Numbered from the stretch's first letter, positions 1-9,440 are shown. The stretch: 64,000 nucleotides of DNA from Mycobacterium sp. AZCC_0083 (GCF_014202335.1 NZ_JACHGP010000001.1:605804-669803), one strand, 5' to 3'. The notes: generated by a model from the sequence alone, not told the origin. Numbers and translations are program-made.

Positions 1-756
1 GATGAACCGATTGTCCCGGGTCTTGTAGATGCTGGCGACCGGGTTCGGCATCTCGTCCAGATTGAACTTCGGGATGTCCTGACCGGTGACACCGGAACCG
101 ACGATGTCTGGGCCCAACTGCCAGATCGCGGCGTTGAGCAGCGACACGTCGACGACCGAAGGCTCACCGGTGCGCTCACGCTTCACCAGCGCCGCGGCGA
201 TTCCACCCGCGATCGCCAGACCACCGTAGGAGTCGCCGAACGCGGGCCGCTGGATGGGCGGATACGACCCGTTACCGTCGGAGTACGCATCGCCGATCCC
301 GCCCCTCGCCCAGTACGCCGCGAGGTCGAACCCGCCCTGGGACGCGAGGTCGCCCTTGGTGCCGTAGCCGTGACCGCGGGCGTAGATGATCTTGGGGTTG
401 CGCGCGCGGACCTGCTCGACGTCGATCCCCATCCGCTGCCGGGAGTCCGGCAGCAGATTGGTGACGAACACGTCGGCGGTCTCGATCAGCTTCATTAGCA
501 GCTCGAGGCCCTCTGGTGTGGAGGTGTCCAGCCCGATGCTGCGCTTGCCGCGGTTGGGCTGCTCGACGAAGTGGTTCACTCCCCCTGCGCCGGTGACGAT
601 CCCGGAGCTGATCAGCCCGCGTTGCGGGTCACCGGTTTCGGGGTGCTCGACCTTGATCACGTCGGCGCCCCAGTCGGCGAGCACCGCACCTGCCGCGGGA
701 ACGAACGTCCACGCCGCGAGCTCGACCACGCGGATTCCACTGAGGATGTCGCTCAC
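1..756 (-). CDS. CaiB/BaiF family CoA-transferase (partial, 3' end outside window)
   Basis: Class III CoA-transferase that would move CoA onto a carboxylic acid, probably activating the acid made by the upstream aldehyde dehydrogenase. The N-terminus (residues 1-35) reads G-I-R-V-V-E-L-A and VLADWGADVIKVE, the family's opening strand and CoA-binding segment, and the rest of the visible 252 codons is collinear with the family (usual length about 400). The GTG start overlaps the aldehyde dehydrogenase stop by four bases (GTGA), so the two are translationally coupled. The C-terminal third lies beyond base 1. Family assignment is firm; substrate is unknown. Confidence 0.9.
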   Translation of the reverse strand, partial: MSDILSGIRVVELAAWTFVPAAGAVLADWGADVIKVEHPETGDPQRGLISSGIVTGAGGVNHFVEQPNRGKRSIGLDTSTPEGLELLMKLIETADVFVTNLLPDSRQRMGIDVEQVRARNPKIIYARGHGYGTKGDLASQGGFDLAAYWARGGIGDAYSDGNGSYPPIQRPAFGDSYGGLAIAGGIAAALVKRERTGEPSVVDVSLLNAAIWQLGPDIVGSGVTGQDIPKFNLDEMPNPVASIYKTRDNRFI

Positions 757-2246
757 AGGGGGTAGCCAATCGTCTTGGTCTGCAGATGTTGCTCGAACCC
801 CTCGATGCCGTTCTGTCTACCGATGCCGCTCATCTTGTAGCCACCGAACGGAGCATCCGCGCCGTAGTACATGCCACTGTTGATCATCAGCGATCCGGTC
901 CGGATGCGGCGGGCGACGGCCATGGCGCGTTCGGTCGACCCGTGGATACCGCCCGCCAGGCCGTAGATCGAGTTGTTGGCCAACTCGACGGCACCGTCAT
1001 CACCCCCGTCGTACGGCGTTATCGACAGCACCGGCCCGAAGACCTCCTCCTGGAAGATCGTGTGGTTCGGTGCGACGTCCGCAACGACGGTCGGTGCGAC
1101 GAAGTACCCGCGGTCCAGACCCTCGGGGACGCCGCCGCCCGCGGTGATCCGGCCGCCGTCGGCCTTCGCGATCTCGATGTAGTTCAACACCCGCTCACGC
1201 TGTTTCGCCGACACCAGCGGGCCGCAGAAGGTGTTCGGATCGGCCGGGTCACCGACGCTGAGGGCGCCGAAGGTCGCGGTGGCAACCTCGACGGCCTGGT
1301 CGTAATGCGAGCGCGGCACCAGCATCCGGGTGGCCAACGCACAACCCTGACCGGAGTGCATCAGTGCACCGAGGCAGCCAGGCAGCGCCATGTCCATGTC
1401 GGCGTCGTCCAGGATGAGGTACGCCGACTTGCCGCCGAGCTCGAGCATGTTGCGCTTCATGGTGTCGCCGGACAGTCGCTGGATCAGCTGGCCCACGGCC
1501 GTCGATCCGGTGAAGGACACCATGTCGATCCGCGGGTCGGTGACGAGCACCTGGGCGATGTCGTTGTTCGACGTTGGCACGATGTTGACCACACCGGCTG
1601 GGATATCGGTCTTCTCGGCGATGATCCTGCCCCAGCGCAGCGCGCTCCATGGCGTCTCGATGGCCGGTTTGAGCACCATCGTGTTGCCAGTGGCCAGGAT
1701 CTGGCCCATCTTGTTGCTGATGATCTCGAACGGGAAGTTCCATGGCGTGATGGCCGCGACGACACCCATCGCCTCCTTGACCACGACGCGGTTGTAGGGC
1801 ACGCCCAGCTTGGCGTCCTGGTCGAGCATGCGCTCCCACTGGAAGGTCGAGATCAGCCCCGCGGGGTAACGGATGGCGTCCGCCAGCGGCCACTCCAGCT
1901 GCGCGATGTAGGTCATCCCGACCGTCGCGCCGACCTCGGCGATCAGCTCGGCGCGCATGTCCTCCTTCTCGTCCTGCAGGGCGTCGTGCAGCTGCTCGAG
2001 GCAGTGCTGGCGGAAGTCGTGATTGGTCGACCAGTCGGTGGTGTCGAACGCCCTTCGAGCGGCGGCGATCGCCTCGTCCATGTCCTCGGCGCTGGCGTCG
2101 GTGGCCACTCCGAGCAGTTCTTCGTTGGCCGGATTGATGTTGTCGACTGTGTTTCCGGTCGACGAGTCCCGCAGCCGGCCGTCGACGAAGAGCCTGGTCT
2201 CCGGGTTGAAGTTGACGGTGGCGGCGGCGATGGGTGAAGCCGTCAT
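753..2246 (-). CDS. NAD(P)-dependent aldehyde dehydrogenase
   Basis: 497-residue aldehyde dehydrogenase, the usual length for the superfamily. Visible motifs are PWNFP in the cofactor domain, FTGST, the general-base Glu in MLELGG (about residue 268) and the nucleophilic Cys in GQGC (about residue 302). It would oxidise an aldehyde to an acid in the cytoplasm. It is the first gene of a minus-strand operon with the CoA-transferase, and is divergent from the acyl-CoA dehydrogenases at 2360; the 113-bp gap holds an island regulatory box. Context suggests aldehyde to acid to acyl-CoA. The substrate is not predictable. Confidence 0.93.
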   Translation of the reverse strand: MTASPIAAATVNFNPETRLFVDGRLRDSSTGNTVDNINPANEELLGVATDASAEDMDEAIAAARRAFDTTDWSTNHDFRQHCLEQLHDALQDEKEDMRAELIAEVGATVGMTYIAQLEWPLADAIRYPAGLISTFQWERMLDQDAKLGVPYNRVVVKEAMGVVAAITPWNFPFEIISNKMGQILATGNTMVLKPAIETPWSALRWGRIIAEKTDIPAGVVNIVPTSNNDIAQVLVTDPRIDMVSFTGSTAVGQLIQRLSGDTMKRNMLELGGKSAYLILDDADMDMALPGCLGALMHSGQGCALATRMLVPRSHYDQAVEVATATFGALSVGDPADPNTFCGPLVSAKQRERVLNYIEIAKADGGRITAGGGVPEGLDRGYFVAPTVVADVAPNHTIFQEEVFGPVLSITPYDGGDDGAVELANNSIYGLAGGIHGSTERAMAVARRIRTGSLMINSGMYYGADAPFGGYKMSGIGRQNGIEGFEQHLQTKTIGYPL

Positions 2247-2293
2247 TGGCGATCCCTCTCATGGGAGTGGCGGTGTGAGCTAGTGTACCTTCT

Positions 2294-2311
2294 TATAGAT
2301 AACTGTTTAGC
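2294..2311 (-). promoter_or_regulatory. Candidate operator of the island GntR regulator (box 1)
   Basis: On the minus strand it reads GCTAAACAGTTATCTATA. Its first 13 bases match the element GCTAAATAGTTAT shared with boxes at 5791, 10700 and 16547. It lies in an AT-rich patch between the divergent aldehyde dehydrogenase and acyl-CoA dehydrogenase genes. Confidence 0.55.
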
Positions 2312-2359
2312 TGATTCGGTCGAGCGGCCGGATCCAGGCACCCATGAAGGGGGAACGGA

Positions 2360-3580
2360 TTGTCCGCCCCTGTCGACAGCGCCTTAGCCGGCCGACGCCA
2401 CGACGAGTATGTATCGCAGGTCGCGGCGTACCGCGAGGACTTCCGCCGCTGGCTGAGCGAGCTGGACTGGGCCGACGAATGGCGCACGGCGGCCTTCGAC
2501 AACGCCGAAGACGAACTCGCATACCACGCCACGATCCTGGCGCGCGTGCACGAGGCAGGCTGGAATCGGTACGGCTGGCCCGAGGCGGCAGGCGGGTTCG
2601 GAGGCAGCGAGATCCACCGCGCGGTCTACTTCGAGGAGCTGGCCGCGGCGATGCTGCCCGTCCCGGAACAGCACTGGACGCTCGAAGTAATCGGGCCTGC
2701 GCTCTATCAGTACGCCCCGGACCTGGCCGCCGAGTATCTGCCGAACTACCTGCGCGGCACCGAGTGGTGGGGACAGTGCTTCTCCGAGCCGGAGTCAGGC
2801 AGCGACCTGGCTGGCCTGCGGTGCCGAGCCACGGACGACGGCACCGGTGGCTTCGTGGTCAACGGGCAGAAGATCTGGACCAGTCAGGGTCCGACCGCGA
2901 CCCGATTTCTGCTGCTGGCACGCACCGGGACTCCCGAGAGCAGGCACCGCGGCCTGAGCACATTCCTGGTCGACGCCGATACCCCCGGAGTCACCGTCCG
3001 TCCGATCACGCTGGCAAGCGGGCGCCGCGAACTTGCCGAGGTGTTCTTCGATGACGTCCGGGTGCCACGCGACCGGCTGATCGGCGACCTCGACGGCGGT
3101 TGGGCCGTGGTCATGTACCTGATGCAGTACGAGCGCGGCATGTACGGCTACGCCGTACTCACCACTGCGCTGACCGAGCTCGGCAGATTGCGCGCCGAGA
3201 TGGCAGTGCACGGGGCGTCCGCTGCCAACCGCGAGCGCTTCGCACGGATCTACGTGGCGGTCGTGTCCGCGCAGGCCCGCGGTGCCACCACGGTGCGGGC
3301 GCTGGCCGAGGGTCGCATGGTCGGTCCGGAGAGCAGCGTCGACAAGCTGCTGTTCGCCAGAGCCGAGAAGGACATCAACGACTTGATCCTCGACGTCCGT
3401 CGTGAGTGGATGCTGACCGGAGTCGCCCCTGCGGCGACATCCGACTCCGGTAAGGAACTCAACGCCGCGCGAGCGAAGTGGTGGTACACCCGCGCCGCGA
3501 CGATCATGGGCGGCTCCGCCGAGGTGCAGCGCGGCATCATCGCCGATCATCTGCTCGGACTGCCCAAGGAAAAGAGATGA
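2360..3580 (+). CDS. Acyl-CoA dehydrogenase (FadE family), first of a coupled pair
   Basis: 406-residue flavin-dependent acyl-CoA dehydrogenase introducing an alpha-beta double bond. Family landmarks are a GGFGGSEI segment near residue 80, FSEPESGSDLAG (about 140), GQKIWTSQG (about 170) and a C-terminal IMGGSAEVQ segment. The start is TTG, chosen because the strong AAGGGGG ribosome site ends about eight bases before it. The next dehydrogenase-like gene overlaps its stop by four bases (ATGA), the arrangement seen for mycobacterial alpha2-beta2 steroid-acyl-CoA dehydrogenases. A heteromeric enzyme with the next product is therefore inferred. Confidence 0.92.
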   Translation: MSAPVDSALAGRRHDEYVSQVAAYREDFRRWLSELDWADEWRTAAFDNAEDELAYHATILARVHEAGWNRYGWPEAAGGFGGSEIHRAVYFEELAAAMLPVPEQHWTLEVIGPALYQYAPDLAAEYLPNYLRGTEWWGQCFSEPESGSDLAGLRCRATDDGTGGFVVNGQKIWTSQGPTATRFLLLARTGTPESRHRGLSTFLVDADTPGVTVRPITLASGRRELAEVFFDDVRVPRDRLIGDLDGGWAVVMYLMQYERGMYGYAVLTTALTELGRLRAEMAVHGASAANRERFARIYVAVVSAQARGATTVRALAEGRMVGPESSVDKLLFARAEKDINDLILDVRREWMLTGVAPAATSDSGKELNAARAKWWYTRAATIMGGSAEVQRGIIADHLLGLPKEKR

Positions 3581-4575
3581 ACGCCCCCGCAGTGGATGAA
3601 TCCTGGCCGATGATCGAGGAGGCCGTCTTCCGGCTGTTCGACGAGCTGGCAGGCAAGGGAACCGACACACACATCGGGGTCGGACGACCACTGGCCGAAC
3701 TCGGATGGTCTGACATCGAAGCCGAGTACCCAATTCAGGCTTGCGAGTTGCTGTTTCGCGCGCAAGGCCGCTCCCTGGTCAATTCCGATTCCCTCGACAA
3801 GGTGATGCTGGCCGAGCTGGCCCCGCTGCTCGACGGCCCGGTCGACGGCATCGTCTTGCCTGGACTTTCCCATGGCCATGCGCCCAGTTCAGATGTCGAA
3901 CGCATCACCGGAATCCTGCTCGGACCGCTGCCAAGCGCCGGGCGACTCGTCGTCCCGGTATCGAGTCCAAGCGGCACGGTCTCGATTGGAGTCATCGATG
4001 CCGACCGTCTTGAGGGCGAGAGGTTGGATACCTTCGACCCGTCCGCATATTGGACACAGGTCAGCGGACCGATGGTCGGCGACCTGATCGACGCCCCGAC
4101 CGAGTGGCGTCGCGCAATAGCCGCGGCGCACCGGGCGCTGGCCACCGAGCTCGTCGCACTGGCGGACGAAGCGCTGCGGATCGCCGTCGAACACGTCAGC
4201 GTCCGCATCCAATTCGGCTCACCCATAGGCTCGTTCCAGTCGCCACGGCACTTACTTGCCGACGCATCGGCGGTCCTGGAAGGCGCGCGTGCACTACTCG
4301 GCGAGACGTGGCGATTTGGCGGGGAGCTCTCCGCGCTGACTGCCAAGGCTGCGGCCGGACGAGCGCATCGAGCGATATCCGACGCGGCTCTCCAGGTGTG
4401 TGGAGCGATCGGGTTGACCATCGAACACAACCTGCACCGGTACGTAACCCGCGGCTTCCAGATCGACTCGCTGTGCGGCTCCTACCAGCAACTCGAGGCA
4501 CTGCTAGCGGACCGCCTGTTCGACGACTACGCCCCTGGCCGCGCGCTGCCCGCCATCGTCTCCTGGGCCGAGTAG
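3577..4575 (+). CDS. Acyl-CoA dehydrogenase-like second subunit
   Basis: 332 residues from the ATG that overlaps the upstream stop. The C-terminal half (about residues 190-320) is a normal acyl-CoA dehydrogenase helical bundle, with FGSPIGSFQSPRHLLAD and a LCGSYQQLEALLADRLF end. The N-terminal half is divergent and lacks a clear flavin-binding SEP..GSD segment. Short, degenerate partners of this kind form heterotetramers with an upstream FadE in mycobacterial steroid catabolism, so this is probably a non-catalytic or half-site subunit. An in-frame GTG start 99 bases upstream would lie entirely inside the previous gene and is rejected. Confidence 0.85.
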   Translation: MNAPAVDESWPMIEEAVFRLFDELAGKGTDTHIGVGRPLAELGWSDIEAEYPIQACELLFRAQGRSLVNSDSLDKVMLAELAPLLDGPVDGIVLPGLSHGHAPSSDVERITGILLGPLPSAGRLVVPVSSPSGTVSIGVIDADRLEGERLDTFDPSAYWTQVSGPMVGDLIDAPTEWRRAIAAAHRALATELVALADEALRIAVEHVSVRIQFGSPIGSFQSPRHLLADASAVLEGARALLGETWRFGGELSALTAKAAAGRAHRAISDAALQVCGAIGLTIEHNLHRYVTRGFQIDSLCGSYQQLEALLADRLFDDYAPGRALPAIVSWAE

Positions 4576-4585
4576 AGGGAAGTAC

Positions 4586-5728
4586 ATGCGCCGCAACATC
4601 TTCGACGAGATCCACGATGACTTCCGGGCCACTGCCCGGGAGTTCTTCGAGCGCGAGTGCGTGCCGAATGTGGAGAAGTGGGAACGCGACGGCAAGGTGA
4701 GCCGCGAGGCTTGGCTGGCTGCGGGCGAGCACGGCCTGATCGGCTGGGAGTTCGACGAGAAGTACGGCGGCCTTGGCGTCAAGGACTTCCGGTTCAACCA
4801 GATCATCTCCGAGGAGATGTTCCTGACCGGGTCGGTCGGCATCGGCCTTGGCGTTCAGAACGACATCCTGATGCCGTACATGCATCAGCTCACCACCGAG
4901 GAACAGAAGGAACGCTGGCTGCCCAAGTTCATCTCCGGTGAGTACATCGGCTCGATGGCGATGTCCGAACCCGCGGCCGGATCCGACCTGGCGGGCATCA
5001 AGACCACGGCCCGTGACGAGGGTGACCACTGGGTGGTCAACGGCCAGAAGACCTTCATCAGCAACGGGCTGTTGTCCAAGCTGGTGTTGACCGCGGTGAA
5101 GACCGACCCGTCGGCCAGGCACAAGGGCATCAGCCTGCTGATGATCGAGGACGGCATGGAGGGGTTCACCCGCGGCCGCAAGCTCGACAAGATCGGCCAA
5201 CACTCCGCCGACACCGCCGAGTTGTTCTTCGAGGACGTCAAGGTGCCCAAGGAGAACCTGGTCGGCGAGCTCAACCGCGGCTTCTACCATCTGGTCTCCA
5301 ACCTGCCAAGCGAGCGGGTCGGCGTTGCCTGCTACGCGCTACCCGCCGCCCGCCGCGCGCTGGATCTCACGAAGGCCTATGCGCTGGAGCGCACCGCGTT
5401 CGGTCAGCCGATCGGGAAGTTCCAGGTGAACCGGCACTTCCTGGCCGAGATGCAGACCAAACTCGATGCCGCCCAGACATATCTCGATCAGTGCGTGCTC
5501 TCGGTCAACGACGGCACGCTGAGCGATCAGGACGCCGCAGGCCTGAAGTGGTGGACCTCGGAGGTTCAATGGGAGATCATCGACCGCTGCCTGCAGATGT
5601 ACGGCGGCTACGGCTACATCAACGAGTACGAAGTGGCCAGGCTGTGGCGTGATTCGCGGGTGCAGCGCCTGTATGCCGGCACCACCGAAATCATGAAGGA
5701 CCTCATGGGCCGCGCGATGGGCTTTTAG
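4586..5728 (+). CDS. Acyl-CoA dehydrogenase (FadE family)
   Basis: 380-residue full-length acyl-CoA dehydrogenase. It has EKYGGLG near residue 60, MSEPAAGSDLAGIK (about 130), GQKTFISNG (about 155) and the C-terminal segment RLYAGTTEIMKDLMGR. The C-terminus and length resemble the long-chain/isovaleryl-type dehydrogenases. It follows the paired dehydrogenases after 10 bases, preceded by GAGGGA, so it belongs to the same transcript and ends it. Role: alpha-beta dehydrogenation of an acyl-CoA intermediate. Confidence 0.93.
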   Translation: MRRNIFDEIHDDFRATAREFFERECVPNVEKWERDGKVSREAWLAAGEHGLIGWEFDEKYGGLGVKDFRFNQIISEEMFLTGSVGIGLGVQNDILMPYMHQLTTEEQKERWLPKFISGEYIGSMAMSEPAAGSDLAGIKTTARDEGDHWVVNGQKTFISNGLLSKLVLTAVKTDPSARHKGISLLMIEDGMEGFTRGRKLDKIGQHSADTAELFFEDVKVPKENLVGELNRGFYHLVSNLPSERVGVACYALPAARRALDLTKAYALERTAFGQPIGKFQVNRHFLAEMQTKLDAAQTYLDQCVLSVNDGTLSDQDAAGLKWWTSEVQWEIIDRCLQMYGGYGYINEYEVARLWRDSRVQRLYAGTTEIMKDLMGRAMGF

Positions 5729-5790
5729 CGATGACGTTGATCACTGGGAGGCCGCCAATCCCCGACTCGGGTCGGAGATTCGGTTAACCT

Positions 5791-5808
5791 GCTAAATAAT
5801 TAGTTGTT
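5791..5808 (+). promoter_or_regulatory. Candidate operator of the island GntR regulator (box 2, autoregulatory)
   Basis: GCTAAATAATTAGTTGTT lies 33 bp upstream of the regulator's ATG and matches the shared element of the other three boxes. It also contains the dyad CTAA-ATAA-TTAG. The position suggests autoregulation. Confidence 0.55.
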
Positions 5809-5840
5809 TTGTGCATTTGCACTTACCGGTGGAGGTTGCA

Positions 5841-6581
5841 ATGGAGGTCACGAGTCTTCGGGAACCGAAGATGGCCGATCGGGTGGCCACGGTGCTGCGC
5901 CGGATGTTCATCCGGGGTGAGATCACCGAAGGCACGATGCTGCCACCGGAGTCAGAGCTGATGGAGCGCTTCGGGGTGTCGCGGCCGACGCTGCGCGAAG
6001 CGTTCCGCGTGCTCGAGTCCGAGTCCCTGATCCAGGTCCAGCGCGGGGTGCGTGGTGGAGCCCGCGTGACGCGCCCGCGGCGCGAGACGCTGGCCCGCTA
6101 CGCCGGTTTGATCCTCGAGTACGAGGGCGTCACGGTGAAGGACGTCTACGACGCCCGGGTGACCCTGGAAGTTCCGATGGTCGAGCAGTTGGCCAAGTCA
6201 CGCGACCCCAAGGCGATTGCCGAACTCGAGCAGATCGTCGAACGCGAGTCGCAACTGAATCCCGGCGGCGAAGCCGTCGATCAGCTGACCGACTTTCACG
6301 CCGCGATCGCGCGGTTGTCGGGCAACGACACGCTGCAGATCGTCAGCGACATGATGCACCACATCATCGAGAAGGCCAACCGCTCGCTGCAGCCAACCAA
6401 GGGCGCGCGCGCCGAGCAAGCCGCCCGCCGCTCGGCCAAGACCCACCGGATGGTGCTGGAGATGATCAAGGCAGGCGATGTCGAGAAGGCAGGCGAGCTC
6501 TGGAAGCGGCATCTACAGAAGGCAGAGGAGTACGTCCTAACCGGCGCCGAATTGGCCACGGTCGTCGACCTTCTCGAATGA
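5841..6581 (+). CDS. GntR-family transcriptional regulator, FadR/FCD subfamily
   Basis: 246 residues. The N-terminal winged helix (about residues 10-75) carries PPESELMERFGVSRPTLREA, the GntR recognition helix, followed by the wing segment QRGVRGGARV. The rest is an all-helical FCD ligand domain, with D-F-H-A-A-I-A-R-L-S-G-N around residues 150-160. ATG at 5841 is preferred over GTG at 5811 because GGTGGAGG sits just before it. It overlaps the next gene by four bases. It is the only regulator inside the first 19 kb, and the repeated boxes there point to it as the local controller, probably responding to an acyl-CoA. Confidence 0.92.
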   Translation: MEVTSLREPKMADRVATVLRRMFIRGEITEGTMLPPESELMERFGVSRPTLREAFRVLESESLIQVQRGVRGGARVTRPRRETLARYAGLILEYEGVTVKDVYDARVTLEVPMVEQLAKSRDPKAIAELEQIVERESQLNPGGEAVDQLTDFHAAIARLSGNDTLQIVSDMMHHIIEKANRSLQPTKGARAEQAARRSAKTHRMVLEMIKAGDVEKAGELWKRHLQKAEEYVLTGAELATVVDLLE

Positions 6582-7405
6582 CTCGGGTAGACCGCGACCT
6601 GGAGCATGACACCGAGACAACCGACGCGGTCCAAGAGCGATTCCAGATCACGTACCTGGCCGCGGACGTCTCCGACGCCACCGTCACGATGTCGATGCCC
6701 ATGGTGGGGTTGCGCAATCCGTTCACCGGCGCACCGGCTGTCGGACCGTTGGCCATCCTGGTCGACGCGGCGGGAGGCATGGTCAATCACTATCGACGTC
6801 GACCCGATCAATGGACGGTGTCGAGCGAGTTGTCGGTCGAGCTGAGCCCTCGAACCTTCGACGCGAACTCTGGACCCGTGCAGGCCGACGGCAGGCCGCT
6901 GGGCCCCGTCGGAGCCAGCTCACTGGGGCTCTGCACCCTCAGCTGCGGTGAGACGGTCCTCGGCGGCGGCACGGTGCGTTCCTTCTTCATTCCGGCAACC
7001 GGCGATCTGATCGCGCGGCCTCCCGAAACCCTCCATCGAACGGTGCAGACCAGCCTGGCCGACGTGATGGCCGTGGAGCACCGCACGGGCTCTGACGCCG
7101 AAGTGGTACTCGCGCAGCGGGCGGACCCGAACTTGTTCAATGAACTCGGCATCGTGCACGGCGGGGTGGCCGCCGCGGGTCTCGAACTCGTCGCGTCGGC
7201 AGCGATCAACCGCGCCAATCTCGGCGATCTGTTCCAGACCGCATCGCTCAAGGTGAACTTCTTGCGTCCGTTCATCGCGGGCCGCGACTCCCGCTACGTC
7301 GGCAGTTCGTTGCGGATTGGGCGACGCACCGCGGTCGGCGACGCGCAGGCGATCGGCGACGATGGCAAGCTCGCGATCATCGCGCGGGTGACGGCCTACC
7401 GCTGA
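6578..7405 (+). CDS. Double hotdog-fold thioesterase-like protein
   Basis: 275 residues with two hotdog halves. The first (about residues 15-140) contains GPLAILVDAAGG and the second (about 160-275) contains the PaaI-like NELGIVHGGVAAAGLELVAS. In this fold the HGG helix packs around the acyl-CoA thioester. It is translationally coupled to the regulator (ATGA overlap). Likely role is acyl-CoA hydrolysis or sensing within the island; the true substrate and catalytic competence are not shown by the sequence. Confidence 0.75.
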   Translation: MTRVDRDLEHDTETTDAVQERFQITYLAADVSDATVTMSMPMVGLRNPFTGAPAVGPLAILVDAAGGMVNHYRRRPDQWTVSSELSVELSPRTFDANSGPVQADGRPLGPVGASSLGLCTLSCGETVLGGGTVRSFFIPATGDLIARPPETLHRTVQTSLADVMAVEHRTGSDAEVVLAQRADPNLFNELGIVHGGVAAAGLELVASAAINRANLGDLFQTASLKVNFLRPFIAGRDSRYVGSSLRIGRRTAVGDAQAIGDDGKLAIIARVTAYR

Positions 7406-7426
7406 TTGTCCAACCAACCGGCGATG

Positions 7427-8266
7427 TCACTTCTTGGAGCGTGACCGGAAGGCCGCGACCCGCTCCTTGAACTCCGGGGTGGAGAACGATGTCAACTCCT
7501 CGGCTAGGGCATACTCCAGCACACCCTGCGCGGCGCGGGCCAGGTGCATGTTGAGCGCCACCTTCGACGAACGCAGGGCCTGTGGCGGCAGTGCGGCCAG
7601 TCGCTCGCCAAGCGCAAGCGCCTCGTCGAGCACACTATCGTCGCTGACCACCTTGGTGACCAGGTTCAGCTTCTCGGCGATCGGCGCGGTGATCCGATCG
7701 CCGAGCAGGATGTACTCCTTGGCCTTCATCATGCCGATCAACAACGGCAGCATCGCCGCGCCACCGTCACCCGCGGTCAGGCCGACGGCGACGTGCGGGT
7801 CGGCCAGGTAACTGTTCTCCCCCATCACGAGGAGGTCGGAAAGCAGTGCAATCGAGCAGCCGAGGCCGACGGCCGGGCCGTTGACAGCGGACACCAGCGG
7901 TTTCGGGAAGTTGATCACCTCGAGGAACACTGTGCGGGCTTCGTGGATCTGGAACGTGCGAGCCACCTCGTCCTCGATCAGGCGCCCGAACATCACCATG
8001 TCGCCGCCGGCCGAGAACGCCTTGCCCACACCGGTGGTCACGACCGCGCGCACATCGGCGTCGGCGTCGAGTACCCGCCAGATGGTGGCGAACGCGTGGT
8101 GCACTTCCTCGGTGACGGCGTTGAGGGCCTCGGGGCGGTTGATGCTCACGACGTGGACGTTGCCGCGCTTCTCGACCAACAGCCACGGGGCGAACTGCTC
8201 GTAGCCGGGCAGGGTGTCGGGGGCGAGCGAAGCGACGGGGGGAGATTGTGTCTCTGATGCGGTCAT
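7427..8266 (-). CDS. Enoyl-CoA hydratase/isomerase family protein
   Basis: 279-residue crotonase-fold protein, last gene of a minus-strand operon after the thiolase (13-bp gap). Oxyanion-hole elements are visible as AFSAGGDM (about residue 75) and NGPAVGLGCSIALLSD (about 130). The usual second acidic position is a G-D-G-G stretch, so hydratase versus isomerase or hydrolase activity is open. The first 25 residues form a nonconserved Ser/Pro-rich tail; part of it (PPVASLAP) is encoded by the antisense strand of a 20-bp repeat described separately. Confidence 0.88.
   Translation of the reverse strand: MTASETQSPPVASLAPDTLPGYEQFAPWLLVEKRGNVHVVSINRPEALNAVTEEVHHAFATIWRVLDADADVRAVVTTGVGKAFSAGGDMVMFGRLIEDEVARTFQIHEARTVFLEVINFPKPLVSAVNGPAVGLGCSIALLSDLLVMGENSYLADPHVAVGLTAGDGGAAMLPLLIGMMKAKEYILLGDRITAPIAEKLNLVTKVVSDDSVLDEALALGERLAALPPQALRSSKVALNMHLARAAQGVLEYALAEELTSFSTPEFKERVAAFRSRSKK
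8220..8239 (+). repeat. 20-bp dispersed repeat, copy 1
   Basis: GGGGCGAGCGAAGCGACGGG occurs here and, identically, at 53369 and 60985. This copy lies inside the N-terminal tail of the enoyl-CoA hydratase, antisense to it. Confidence 0.85.
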
Positions 8267-8279
8267 GGTGGAACTCCTG

Positions 8280-9440
8280 TCAGTTCTTGTCGCTCGAGAG
8301 GATCGTCACCGCGGACACCGCGGTCGGGCCACCGATGTTGTGCGCCAGGGCGACCCGCGCCCCGTCGACCTGATTCTCGGCTTCGCCGCGAAGTTGGTTG
8401 AACAATTCGTAGCATTGCGCCACACCGGTCGCACCCGGCGGATGACCCTTTGCCTTCAATCCCCCGCTCGGGTTGATGGGGATCGACCCACCGACGTAGT
8501 GCTCGCGGCCCTCGACCAGCTTGTACGCCTCGAAGCGCTCGGCGAAGCCGAGGTCCTCGTAGCTGATCAGCTCGACACCCGTGAAGCAGTCGTGCACTTC
8601 GGCTACGTCGATGTCCCGGGGCGTTACGCCTGCCATGGACATCGCGGCCCTGGCCGCCTTCACGGTCGGCGGGAACGTCGTCATGTCGGTCTTGTGTTGG
8701 TGCATCACCCGATCCATGCCAAGCCCGACGCCACGTACCCAGACCGGACGATCGGTGTAGCGGTCGACGACGTCCTCGGAAACCAGGATGACCGCGGCGG
8801 CACCGTCGCTCTGCGGGGTGCAGTCGTACAGCCCGAACGGGTCGACCACCATCGGGGCGGCTAGCGCCTGCTCGACGGTGATCTCGTAGCGCAGTTGAGC
8901 TTTCGGGTTCGTCAACGCGTGGAAGTGATTCTTCACCGCCACCATCGCCATGTGCTCCTTCGTGGCGGGCGACTCGTGCAGGTAGCGGTTGACGTGCAGC
9001 GCGAAGTTGGCAGGCGCGACCAGACCCAACGGGTAGTCCCAGGCGTTGTCGCGCGTCATCGCCGCCCAGTCCCAGAAGGTGCTGCTCGACGCGGTCTCGC
9101 GCACCTTGTCGGCGCCCACCACGAGCACCACGTCGTAGAACCCGGAGGCGATGGCCATGGTGCCGTTGCGAATGGCGTCATTGCCGGTGGCGCAGGCATT
9201 TTCGATGCGAGTGACCGGGATGTCGGTGAGATCGAGGGTGTCGGCAAGGATGCCCGACGGGAACCCGTCGGTGGTGGACAGCTCGCCGAACCAGGCGGCC
9301 TGGATGTCCGCTTTTTTGATGCCCTTGTCCACGTTCGCAACGCACTCGGCGTAGGCCATCGGGATCAGGTCCTTGATGCCGAGGTCGAAGTGCTCGGCGA
9401 ACGGGGTCATCCCCGCCCCCACCATGGCGACCTTCCTCAT
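8280..9440 (-). CDS. Thiolase / lipid-transfer (SCP-x type) protein
   Basis: 386-residue thiolase-superfamily enzyme. The nucleophilic Cys position is occupied in ENACATGNDAI (about residue 83), there is an E-V-H-D-C-F motif (about 280), and the C-terminal catalytic segment GGLKAKGHPPGATG is present. Keeping the Cys argues for thiolytic cleavage rather than the retro-aldol reaction of Ltp2-type homologues that lack it. It overlaps the upstream OB-fold fusion gene by four bases; thiolases of this type work with DUF35 OB-fold partners. Expected to cleave a beta-keto-acyl-CoA. Confidence 0.9.
   Translation of the reverse strand: MRKVAMVGAGMTPFAEHFDLGIKDLIPMAYAECVANVDKGIKKADIQAAWFGELSTTDGFPSGILADTLDLTDIPVTRIENACATGNDAIRNGTMAIASGFYDVVLVVGADKVRETASSSTFWDWAAMTRDNAWDYPLGLVAPANFALHVNRYLHESPATKEHMAMVAVKNHFHALTNPKAQLRYEITVEQALAAPMVVDPFGLYDCTPQSDGAAAVILVSEDVVDRYTDRPVWVRGVGLGMDRVMHQHKTDMTTFPPTVKAARAAMSMAGVTPRDIDVAEVHDCFTGVELISYEDLGFAERFEAYKLVEGREHYVGGSIPINPSGGLKAKGHPPGATGVAQCYELFNQLRGEAENQVDGARVALAHNIGGPTAVSAVTILSSDKN

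Noticed and set aside
786..2237. A 483-codon open frame antisense to the aldehyde dehydrogenase
   Set aside because: High G+C makes long antisense frames common; its product is Arg/Asp/His-rich without domains, while the other strand encodes a complete dehydrogenase.
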